Shown in pieces: positions 20,190 to 28,182 of a DNA stretch of 28,182 bases. The DNA lies in contig WELB01000053.1 in assembly GCA_009602725.1 (NCBI GenBank), forward strand, positions 51,276 to 79,457, written 5' to 3'. Origin of the DNA: Spirogloea muscicola. Lineage: Eukaryota > Streptophyta > Zygnematophyceae > Spirogloeales > Spirogloeaceae. The position numbers were made by a program, and so were the translations under genes. The notes under the pieces were generated by a model. That model saw only the letters and a program-made list of their open reading frames with translations. It was not told where the DNA came from and ran no database searches. Within the stretch, counting starts at the first letter, position 1, and each line of letters begins with the position of its first letter.

Positions 20190-20395
20190 TGTGCCCCGCG
20201 CTGTCGCGACGCCGGCGCGGGCGCGAAGCCTCAGCCCGGCCCGTTGGGGTGGAGGGAGGGGGGCGCCGCTGGGCCGGCTTGAAAGCGGCCGGCGGGCGGG
20301 CGCGGCGGGAGGCGAGGGGCCCGCCCAGGCCGCGGACGCGGCGCCGGGGAGGGGGGGAGCCCCCCCCCGCGAGGAGGGAGGGAGGGAGGGGTAAC
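20190..20395. other. Isolated very GC-rich block
   Basis: About 200 bp are dominated by G and C, with G-runs and C-runs at 20340-20395. The block is bounded by a forward family C tail and reverse family A tails. Composition resembles the leaders of the neighbouring genes, but no start codon with a convincing product follows. It may be an orphaned promoter or non-coding first exon. Confidence 0.5.
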
Positions 20396-20407
20396 TTGCT
20401 TGCTTGT

Positions 20408-20755
20408 ATTGGGTTCAGAGAATGCGGCTGCTGATAGTGAATCGTCGGCTGTAAACTGCGAGCCAGATGCATAGAGGTAGGTGTTCATGACGGAGCCAAA
20501 GGCTAGGCAGTAGCAATGCGGCTGCTGATATTAAAGAATCGGCTGTAAACTGCCAGCCAGATGCATACAGGCTAGTCAGAACCTCAATACCCCCGTGTCA
20601 GCAGTGTGAAGTCAGATGAGCTGAGGGGAGGCAGAGCAACCCCGCTGCGCAAACCAGAGGCTGCTCCAAGGGCGCGACCAGCACCGGCGATGCAAAGCAA
20701 TCGCCTGGGACCGCTGTAGGCACATAGATGAACGCATTCGGTAGCAGGGAAAACG
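20408..20755 (-). pseudogene. Family A retroelement 3' end with duplicated tail
   Basis: On the minus strand the relic reads Y-R-M-R-S-S-M-C-L-Q-R-S-Q, then shifts frame by one base after H-R-R and continues R-A-L-G-A-A-S-G-L-R-S-G to L-L-T-R-G-Y-stop near 20584-20590. The tail GCGGCTGCTGATATTAAAG (inverted) lies at about 20517-20560, and a second tail lies at 20408-20480. So one coding relic is followed by two tail units in tandem. Confidence 0.65.
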
Positions 20756-20790
20756 GGAAGGTCAAAAGTGGTCAAGCACAACGGCAAGTG

Positions 20791-21236
20791 GAGGACGGGC
20801 GGCTGCGCCGCCGCTGCTGCTGCCTTGCCGGCAAGCGCACCTGGCGGCGGCGGCGGCGAGGCCTCCCGGCTGCCTCCTCCTTGGCACCGTCCGCTGCGCC
20901 TCCTTCAGTCCCTCAGTAGGGCTTCGCGCCCCATTGGCGCCTCGTTGAAGCGCCCGGCTGGCTGCTGGCGACGGGCCCAGCGCTTGCCGTTGCCGTACGG
21001 AGCGACCGGCGCTCGCGGGCGGGCCGACCGCCGCGGCGGCGGCGCGCGATCCCAAGTCGAGAGCGTGATCCAGTGGCGGGGCTGTCGCTCTCGCTTCCCC
21101 GTGCCTGTGTGAACAGCGGCAGTTGGCTAGTCACGTCTTCGGCCAGGCCCCTGCACTCCTGGCACCTGGAGACGTCTGAGCCTTTCCCGGAGGAAGTGCG
21201 TCCGCTGATCGCAGGCGCAAGCCCTTGGACGCCATC
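20791..21236 (+). other. GC-rich leader or promoter of the transporter gene
   Basis: A GC-rich stretch precedes the transporter start codon. Open frames here have Ala/Arg/Gly composition typical of non-coding GC-rich DNA. No defined promoter motif was recognised. Confidence 0.4.
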
Positions 21237-23337
21237 ATGGCCGAGGCTAGTGTCATGTCAGGAGTTGGAGTCTGGACCCTGAACGTCGTCAGCTCCGTTG
21301 GGATCATCATGGTCAACAAGCTTGTGATGAAGATATACCTCTTCCGCTATGGTACTAGACGTTCAACTCCAGCTGTGCTGCTCCCAGGCTTCGCATGTTG
21401 CTCGGACCAGCAGTGACGCATCAGGAGCTCCTGCAGCTGTATGAGGGGGATGTGAGCTCCCCCTTGGCTTGAGAAGTCGTCCTTGGCAAGCTTGCAACTC
21501 ACAAGAGCATGAGCTGGGAGGGCGACAGAACTGCAAAATTTGACTTGCTGCATTGTCGCATGTGCATGCAGCGACGACGTTGACGTGCATGCACTATGCA
21601 GCCACTGCGGCCGTTGGCATGGTCACAACAGCTCTTGGTTACCAGCAGAGCAAGGACGTTCCTTGGTGGGACCTTGTGTGGTTCGCTTTGGTGGCAGATG
21701 TTTCGATTGTGAGCATGAATTTCAGCCTCATGCTGAACAAAGTTGGATTCTATCAGGTGGGTGTTCCTTGCTGACAACTCCACACGACACCAATTTCTGG
21801 AGTCATCATCTCATAGCAAAGAGATGCTCTGCTGATGCTACTATAGATATAGCGGCTACGGTGGCGGGTGCCTTTGTACATGCACAAGTGCAAGGACGTG
21901 CTTTTGCTCGACAATGCTAAGTCAAGGGCACAGTCTGATATTATGGTACCTTCACATACTTGCTCTCAAAGTCATCTCAGATATCCCAGCAGCATTGTGT
22001 CTGAGATGGTTGTGATGGTTGCTCTGTACACGCTTGTGCAGATCGCAAAACTGAGCATCATACCAACCATGTGTGTTCTTGAGTACTTTCTGAATGCCAA
22101 GCACTTCACAAGAGAAGTGCAGGCATCAGTGGTAGTCGTCATGCTGGGTGTGGGCATCATCTGCACTGTCAAAGACGTGCACACCAATGTCGCTGGCTTT
22201 GTAGCAGCTGTCTTCGCTGTGCTTTCTACAGCTCTTCAGCAGATTGTGAGTGGTCCCACCTGCTGCTCTCCATTGGCTGGCTGGTGTTGCACAGGATGTA
22301 CATTTGTCAAGAAAACTGCAAAAGTTTGCAAGATACAGAATGTCACTATATGCTTGATTACCCTTGTTTGTGTCTGTGGCAGTATATTGGCTCGCTCCAA
22401 AAGAAGTACAATATCGGGTCTATAGACCTCCTCAGCAAAACGGCACCAGTGCAGGCGGTTTCACTTGTTATAGTTGCGCCCCTACTAGACCTCATCCTGA
22501 CTGGGCAAAGTGTACTCGACTATCAAATGACATTCGCCAGTGGAGTACGTTTCTCTGAAGCCAGTCATTGAGGCGGTGCAGCAATACCTGCAGAATGCAC
22601 AGTTGTATCCCCTTGGCACCCATTCTTCAAAGATTCTGAACCAATGATGCTGACATGCTCAAATTCACTGCGCAGATATATATTGCGCTGTCCTGCTTTC
22701 TGGCTATCTTCTGCAATCTTAGCCAATTCATGGTCATTGGCAAATTCTCCGCTGTCACTTTTCAGGTATGACCATGTTGCCTGGTTGTGGAAGTAGATAA
22801 GCTTATGGAGTGAGGGGCATGGAGGATGGATGGGCTTCTAAGCTAGCACGATTTCCAGCTATGACCATCTCCTTGGTGGTTGGCAGATATGTCATGGCTT
22901 TGCTCATAGCGTGGTCCTGACATGCCGCCTAGCAAGCTGACAATTTTGCAGTAGAAAATGCTAGTAATCAGCAGATGCAAAGAAGGTGTGCTTCGATCAT
23001 CTGTTGGTGAGAAGGTTGTGAGCTAGCAATTGAGGACTTGCAGGTGGTGGGTCATACGAAGACTGTACTCGTTTTGTTCCTCGGATGGCTCCTCTTTGAC
23101 TCGAATATGACGGCGAAGAATTTGGTCGGCATGGCCATCGCTGTGCTGGGCATGGTCCTATACAGCTGGGCGGTGGAGAAAGGGAAGGTCAAGTTTGAGT
23201 CCAAAGTAACACCGCTCAAGCTTCAAGATGTCAAGGATTCAGCCTTTGCCAAGGAGGTGGAGGAGAAAGTAGGCCTTCTCAAGGACGCAGGTGGAGCAGC
23301 AGAAATGGAACGGCTGAAGAACGGCAGTGCGGTGTGA
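21237..23337 (+). CDS. Nucleotide-sugar transporter, UDP-rhamnose/UDP-galactose (URGT) type
   Basis: Golgi antiporter of the drug/metabolite transporter superfamily that would exchange a cytosolic UDP-sugar for luminal UMP to feed wall glycan synthesis. Exons 21237-21351, 21572-21756, 22042-22245, 22383-22544, 22676-22765 and 23044-23337 give 349 aa with all phases consistent. Plant URGT landmarks appear in order: NVVSSVGIIMVNKLVM, ATTLTCMHY, MNFSLMLNKVGFYQ|IAKLSI, P-T-M-C-V-L-E, V-G-I-I-C-T-V-K-D-V, QQI|YIGSLQKKYNIGS, LLSKTAPVQA, N-L-S-Q-F-M-V-I-G-K-F-S-A, VVGHTKTVLVLFLGWLLFDS and GMAIAVLGMVLYSWAV. About ten membrane segments are expected, with a charged Lys/Glu-rich cytosolic tail. GWLLFDS plus YSWAV favour the URGT clade over the UDP-xylose transporters, but the substrate cannot be read from sequence. 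The ATG at 21237 opens directly on the conserved N-terminus. Confidence 0.93.
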
Positions 23338-24404
23338 GATCTGACATCTGACACAGAATGCAGCACTGCTCACAGTTGCTAGGGCAAGCCATAGGAGCAG
23401 ATCATGCGGACCTTGGGCAGCTGACCTGAAAGGCCAATGCGTCGCTGGACAACTAGCTTGGGTCAGGAGAATGGCTTTGACAAGCCATCACAGCACTGCT
23501 CGCACCGTGAAGCCCCCCTTTTCATGTCAATTCTCGCAGGCTCCTCTACTGCTCCTAGCAAGGTTGCTCAAGTGCAGGACTGGTCTCTTGATGCACAAAT
23601 GACCAGTCCTTTGCTGCGGTATGCTAGCTTTTCAGCACCAAGATTCATCTCAGAAGTATGTGAATATGAGAAATGTCCTCTGCTATTGCCAGGGCATCCA
23701 GTTTTAGCAGTGTGCCACTCCAAAAGCTTGATCATTCATTCATGACTTCAATCAGTCGTTCTCAGTTGGGCTGACAGAGATGCTGGCGACTGGTCGCTTC
23801 AGCTGCTGTTAGTAGCTCAGCTATGAACAGGGCTCCAGGCTCAGGGCCACTCTTCAGTCTGTCGGACCAGCTTGTTGTGAATTCTGCTGACATGCGGATC
23901 TCGGCTGTAAGTCATGGTGATGTTAGGCATGCTCATTCAGGGGCCTGCTAAGCTATCAAATTGCCATGTTTTGTGTAGGGGCCTGCTATGGCTTCAGCCT
24001 GACATTCCAATAGCTAGCAGCTAAAAGGAGACTGGTGCCGTGTTTGGCAACTCCTATGTCATCCATTTTATTGCAATCTCTAACAGATATATGTGCAAAT
24101 TGTGGGCCTACCAAACCTTGAGACATGGGCCCTGACAAGGTTTTGCACAATAGAATCACAGTTGGGGCGAAGCGCTGCAGGTCTTCTATCAGATTGGTCA
24201 TGGTGGCCTCTCAGACTACAGAATGTGAGGCCCTTCTTGTCATTGAAGTACACTTTGGCATCAAGGCAACCTTGGGATGATGTCAAATGACAGCGGAAGG
24301 ATGGCTGGCAGCAATAGTTTAGTTGTTAGAGTCAAGGGTGGTAGAGGGAGAGGTGTTATCCACAGGATGCAGCGGCAGCACAGAGGGGCACAAGCGTCGC
24401 ACAC
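23338..24404. other. Region between convergent genes, nothing recognised
   Basis: About 1.07 kb separate the stops of the transporter (+) and NDUFA12 (-). It must hold both 3' UTRs. No coding pattern or repeat-family member was recognised. Confidence 0.5.
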
Positions 24405-25920
24405 TTAAGGCGTCTTCTGCAGGGGCTCAGTCTTCTGCTGCCAGGGCTCGTATCGCTGCCATTGCCGCTGGGATGGGCTCATGACATGTCCCTTGGCGTG
24501 ATAGATCTTGTCGTTGCCCAGGCCTGTCCGATTGGGGCTGTGCTCCTTTGCATACTGTGGTCGCAGTGGCTCCAGCTGATTTATCCCAGGCCGCAAAGCA
24601 TGTGAGGAGAGCACAGTACAACGGCACTGATTAAATATGATATGTTCCCACATTACCTGCTTCACATACTAGCGCTGAACATTGATGAATCTAGCAAAAG
24701 GAAACTCATAAAACTCTGCATGGAGCTCTCTTCTGCAAGTAGATGCATATCAGCAGTACTCTGAAAGGGCAGGTCCAAGAGCAACTGGAGATAGCAATTG
24801 TACTGTTATGCAGCGCACAACCTTATCAGGAGTCTCATCTGTCACGTAGTGCAGCCAGCCGTGCCACTCAGGTGGGACCGAAGAGGCGTTGTAGTCGGCA
24901 TTGGGGTACTCCACCCACCTGTGTCTCCCTGATGCAGAGTGCGTAATCAGTACGGACGCTATGGTATCAAGTGCAGGATGTGCCGCAAGCTGCTCGGCCA
25001 GTGGAGGGGGGGCAATGAGGGGCTGGGCGCTGCAGGTGCAGACGGGCTGCACTCTAGCATGAGAGCCGGCACCAACGGCTGCATCCATCTCGTCAGAACT
25101 TCTAGAGCAGCTCACAGTTGAAGCAGGGCAAGACCGTGCATGGAAAAAGTTGGGCAGCTTTGGCAGTCGTAGCAACCGGCAGCACTCTCTGGTACTTGCA
25201 TTGTGGCTGCAAGGGCAGAAGGGGTGAGCAGTCACGGGGCGCAAGCAGGCCACAGGGGGGGGTCGTGGGGGGCAACAAGGCCGGCGCTCACCAAACTGGG
25301 TGTTAGCGACCTTCTGGTAGTACTTGTTCCCGAGCTTGTCGACGCCCACCAGCTGCGCGCCTTCGTGCCGCAGCTTGGTCTGCCTGCGGCGGCCATCCCA
25401 AGGCGAGGGGGCGCGTGAAGCCGGGCGCGTGCCGCAGATGGCCGCCGAACGAGCGAGCGTGCAGCCGGCTCGCAGTGCCAGTCACAGAGGGCGTCGATCA
25501 GGCCGCCAAAGGGCGCTCACAGGTAGTTGCCGTCGAGGAGGGCGCGCCTGCGGCCAAGAGGAGGGCAGGGCGGGAGAATGAGCAGCCGACGGCGAGGCGG
25601 CAGCAGCTGCAAGGGGCTGACGGGTGCAAGCACACGGCAAATGGGGCGCGGCGAGACGCAGAGCTACGACGCAGGGCTGCTGGGCGAGGACTGTCCAAGC
25701 TAGTGGCTTGAGCAGCATCCGGCTGGCCAGGCAGGCTGGAACGCAGGAATGGCAGCTCCCGACGGCCCGCCGCCGCCAACGGCCATGGCGGCGGCGGCGC
25801 TGCTGGCTCCAAGTGGGTGTGGGGAGCTCACAGGGTGCCGTCCTCGTAGGCGCGGCGGAGGGCGCCCACGACGCCGTTCTGCCGCACGCTGGCCACCACG
25901 CTGCGCACCAGGCTGGCCAT
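24405..25920 (-). CDS. NDUFA12: NADH:ubiquinone oxidoreductase subunit NDUFA12 (B17.2)
   Basis: NDUFA12 is an accessory subunit of mitochondrial complex I, attached to the matrix arm at its junction with the membrane arm. Minus-strand exons 25920-25832, 25547-25521, 25383-25292, 24928-24822 and 24575-24405 give 161 aa, against about 159 in plants, with all phases consistent. The product starts MASLVRSVVASVRQNGVVGA and continues Y-E-D-G-T-L|RALLDGNY|L-Q-T-K, GAQLVGVDKLGNKYYQK, TQFG|RHRWVEYPNADYNASS, PPEWHGWLHYVTDETPDK, then Y-A-K-E-H-S-P-N-R-T-G, KIYHAKGH and RYEPWQ, all hallmarks of the family. Exon 2 is only 27 nt, yet without it the D-G-N-x-L-Q-T-K motif would be lost. The five exons run from GC-rich at the start to balanced composition at the end. 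Confidence 0.95.
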
Positions 25921-26454
25921 GGCGGTGGCAACGGCCGCGGCGGCGGCGGCGGCGGGGACGGAGGCGAGTTGACGGCGCGGGCGTGACGGCGCGGGTGACG
26001 GGAGCGCGCAGCGCCGTCCCGCGTGGGCCCCCAAGCGAGCGAGCGTGCCGGCCGCGGGGCGGGCCAGGGGGCCACAATCGGGGCGCGGCGCGTAGCGCCC
26101 TCGCGGGCGGGGGCGGCGGCGCGCCGTCCCGGAGGTCAGTGCATTGGGCAGCGGGAGCCCCGAATCGAAAGCGTGCGCGAATGCCGCCCTGCCCCCCTGC
26201 GGCACCTCCTCCCCTGGCCCGCGCCTACTCCACCCCCCCCCCCCGTACCATCGCCGCGGCCAGACGCGGCTGCCGCGGCGTCCGCGACGGCGGCGGCGTT
26301 GTTGGCGGCGGCGGCGGCGGCGAAGGATTTGGCGTTGGCGGTGTGGCAGTTTGCGAGCGCAGGCGGACGATCTTGCGGGGCTGCAGCTGCGCCGTCGCTG
26401 CACAACGCCATGGCCGCCAGCACCAAGCAACGGCTAAGCAAAGGGGACAAGCTC
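25921..26454 (-). other. GC-rich NDUFA12 upstream region
   Basis: Long open frames occur on both strands, rich in Ala, Arg, Pro and Gly, without a recognisable domain. I read this as NDUFA12 leader and promoter DNA, but part could be exon of the minus-strand candidate next to it. Confidence 0.4.
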
Positions 26455-26670
26455 TCATTTCGCGTCGTTCCAATTCGTTTCTTCTGCCGCGGCGGGCCGG
26501 CCATGGCTGCCGCCGCTAGAGCTGCGCCACAGCGGCCGAGCTCCTGCCGTCAGAGAAGTAAGCAAGAGCGGCGTCCGTCGCCCGCTAGCGGCTCGGCTCT
26601 CACCGCCCAGAGGGGAGGCCGCTGCGCAGAGGAGCAGCAGCAGCAGGGCGAGCGCCTTCGCGGGCGCCAT
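26455..26670 (-). CDS. Possible small secreted protein or first exon of one
   Basis: From an ATG at 26670 the minus strand encodes a classic signal-peptide pattern: M-A-P-A-K, then A-L-A-L-L-L-L-L-L-C-A-A-A-S with an A-x-A-like cleavage site, and a polar, Arg/Ser-rich remainder ending TNWNDAK-stop. Unspliced it is 71 aa. A donor GCG|GTGAGA at 26603 with an acceptor ending at 26544 would give 51 aa in the same frame. No cysteine pattern or family is recognised. The Leu run could be chance in a CTG-repeat-like stretch, so this is tentative. Confidence 0.28.
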   Translation of the reverse strand: MAPAKALALLLLLLCAAASPLGGESRAASGRRTPLLLTSLTAGARPLWRSSSGGSHGRPAAAEETNWNDAK

Positions 26671-27229
26671 GGCGAGCAAGCTTCCGCCGCGGCAGCAGCA
26701 GCGGAGAGCAAGGTGCCTCCAGGCGATCTCGGCGAGCAGCGCTAGAGCGACGAGGAGCCGCAATCGGCGCCGAGGAGGAGGTGCGGCTGGCGCTGGCGGC
26801 TGGCTGCGGGGCAGTGGAAGCAGCGGCCAAGGCCTCAGAAGCCTTTATAGGAGGGCCTTATGGAGGCACTCATAGCGGCGGCCATGGAGTAGGGGTCGTG
26901 CGGGGCTGGGTGGGCCGGGGCCGGGCGGCGGTGGCAGCCGCCATGGCGGAGGCCGGGAGGAGCTGCAGGCCACGGGGGGGGGGGGGGGTTTCCTTCCCCC
27001 GGGGTCGCTCTGTGGGATTCACCTGGCGCGAGATGCGGCGCTACGGACGGGGCGTGCCGTCCGGCGGCCGGAGGTACGTCCCCACTCCTGGGGACAAATG
27101 CTGCCCCAGGGGGGTAGGTGGGGTGATCAAAACTCCCCCCGCTGGACCCTCTCCACAGTATGGGCTCGCTAGTTTCTGCCCAGCATGGCCCGAGTGTTTT
27201 GTGATCAGAAGAAGCGGCACTCCCAGTGG
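26671..27229. other. GC-rich intergenic stretch with a 15-G run
   Basis: No gene is supported. A homopolymer of 15 G occupies 26974-26988, a site of possible quadruplex structure and of likely sequencing-length error. Confidence 0.5.
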
Positions 27230-27350
27230 CACTCCCAGCCTTTCCCAGCCACCAGTCAATCTGGCCGCGCATCCTTGCAGTGGGGGCAAAAGAAGCAAGG
27301 GCAAGGGCTGTGAATAGCCAGCCCGAAAGAAGTGACAAAGGTTTGAAGGG
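27230..27350. repeat. Family C tail fragments in both orientations
   Basis: Forward CCAGCCACCAGTCAATCTGG-CCGCGC at about 27238-27270 is followed by a reverse fragment with GGGCTGTGAATAGCCAGCCC (27304-27323), so two opposed tails abut. Confidence 0.55.
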
Positions 27351-27394
27351 GCCAAAAAACGTTTAGCAGCTACGAAGGGGCAAGAAGAAAGCAA

Positions 27395-27600
27395 GCGCGG
27401 CCACATTAACAGGTGGCTAGGAGAGGCCAGCCCAAACCACCAAGCGCGGCCAGATAAATTGGTGGCTGAGGCCAGCCCAAAAGAAGGGAAGCGCGGCCAG
27501 ATTGACTGGTGGCTGGGAAAGGCCAGCCCAAAGGAGAAGCGCGGCCAGATTGACTGGTGGCTGGGAAAGGCCAGCCCAAAGGAATGGACAGTGTCTAAAG
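27395..27600 (-). repeat. Tandem array of four family C tail units
   Basis: Four reverse units of the form GCGCGGCCAGATTGACTGGT-GGCTGGGAAAGGCCAGCCC start at 27395, 27444, 27491 and 27539 (periods 49, 47 and 48). The last two are almost identical. Each holds the hairpin. The last unit leads into GGAATGGACAGTGTCTAAAG. Confidence 0.8.
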
Positions 27601-27741
27601 GAGCCGGAGTGTGAATGACAACCAATTACTGGCCACTCCAGGCCTGTCCCTATACGAAAGCGCGTTTGTATTCTCCCGTTCTGTTATAGCATTCTGAGTC
27701 CCCTCCGTCATGTGGCCCCTTCGAACCTTCAGCACTTCTTT

Positions 27742-27925
27742 TGGTTACTGAGGTTGCTGAGCGTTCCCTGGCTGATGTCTTAGTCCTAGTCCTTCGTACA
27801 ACTGACTGCTTCCAGACCTTGCTTCAGACCTTGTCCATTCCTTTGGGCTGGCTTTTCCCAGCCACCAGTCAATCTGGCCGCGCTTTGCATCTTTTGGGGC
27901 TGGCTTCTCACAGCCATTGCCCCCA
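27742..27925 (+). repeat. Family C tail, forward
   Basis: Starts at GGTTACTGAGG (the R-G-Y-stop region of family C) and GAGCGTTCCCTGGCTGATGT, continues through a duplicated CAGACCTTG motif and the hairpin GGGCTGGCTTTTCCCAGCC to CAGTCAATCTGGCCGCGCTT. A further GGGCTGG/CAGCC hairpin follows at about 27898. It ends about 60 bp before a candidate exon. Confidence 0.65.
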
Positions 27926-27985
27926 TTGAGAGATCCACTTCATCCGTCCCTTCGCGTCCACTTCAAGCGCCTGCAGGACTGGCAG

Positions 27986-28003
27986 ATGAAGCAGCCTCAG
28001 CAG
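27986..28003 (+). CDS. Possible first coding exon of a downstream gene (partial)
   Basis: ATG-AAG-CAG-CCT-CAG-CAG is followed by a consensus donor GTAAAG at 28004. The frame is open upstream (F-K-R-L-Q-D-W-Q), so the exon may be longer. The rest of the gene lies beyond the window. Position right after a retroelement tail matches the other genes here, but the coding evidence is very thin. Confidence 0.2.
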
Positions 28004-28097
28004 GTAAAGCGCCCCCACAGTTGGTCAAATCAGTTGTGCCCAGTCCAGCGGAGCAAAACCAGGCGGGGGGCCCGGATCGGCGCCCGCCCGGCGGTCT

Positions 28098-28166
28098 CCA
28101 CGTGCAACACGTGGCGACGCCGCCGCGATCCTCGCCGCGAGGTGCGGCGGGCGCGCGGGCGCGCCC
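28098..28166. repeat. Cluster of three short palindromes
   Basis: Exact inverted repeats: CCACGTG/CACGTGG with a 3-nt loop (28098-28114), CCTCG/CGAGG with a 3-nt loop (28130-28142), and GGGCGCGC/GCGCGCCC with a 2-nt centre (28149-28166). The first contains two CACGTG G-box cores. The surrounding DNA is very GC-rich. Confidence 0.7.
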
Positions 28167-28182
28167 CCCGGGTCGTCTCCGA

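Noticed and set aside
24427-24627. Second minus-strand frame over the NDUFA12 last exon
   Set aside because: It is an out-of-frame shadow of the conserved C-terminal exon.
25828-26430. Minus-strand 200-codon frame and overlapping plus-strand frames of 240-256 codons
   Set aside because: Only the part from 25920 downward (NDUFA12 exon 1) is supported. The rest is low-complexity Ala/Arg/Pro from GC-rich DNA open in many frames.
27395-27600. Regular repeats that could be read as a CRISPR array
   Set aside because: The units contain retroelement tail sequence with short variable linkers of about 8-10 bp, and the window is clearly eukaryotic.

Overview
This is nuclear DNA of a green plant-lineage eukaryote, most likely a unicellular green alga (Chlorophyta). 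The genes are intron-dense and the proteins resemble land-plant families: an RWP-RK factor, plant-type ATG9, PP4R2 and NDUFA12, and a UDP-rhamnose/UDP-galactose-transporter-type protein. First exons and leaders are extremely GC-rich, while later exons and introns are near 50% GC. The species cannot be named from this sequence alone. I built the gene models by hand from splice signals, codon phase and family memory. All six main models close in frame.

Layout: RWP-RK protein (+, 678-2230); cluster of retroelement tails (about 2640-4230); CS-ankyrin-TPR protein (+, 4672-8680); retroelement fragment (about 9430-10456); ATG9 (+, 10874-15229); two retroelement fragments around an assembly gap (15944-16870); PP4 regulatory subunit 2 (+, about 17568-19340); repeat and GC-rich block (20080-20790); Golgi nucleotide-sugar transporter (+, 21237-23337); complex I subunit NDUFA12 (-, 25920-24405); a possible small secreted protein (-, about 26670-26455); further tails (27230-27925); and a possible first exon of another gene (27986-28003). 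The genes have unrelated jobs (transcription, chaperone-type scaffold, autophagy, phosphatase regulation, Golgi transport, respiration) and do not form a pathway cluster.

The unexplained layer is the repeats. At least three related families (here called A, B and C) of 5'-truncated non-LTR-like retroelements are scattered between the genes. Each keeps the last codons of an ORF (ending L-L-T/S-R-G-Y-stop) and a 3' tail built around a GGCTGG...CCAGCC hairpin. Their tails end shortly upstream of nearly every gene start. In one case the element's stop is lost and its frame runs open into the RWP-RK gene. Two GC-AG introns and a 27-nt microexon are supported by reading phase and family alignment.
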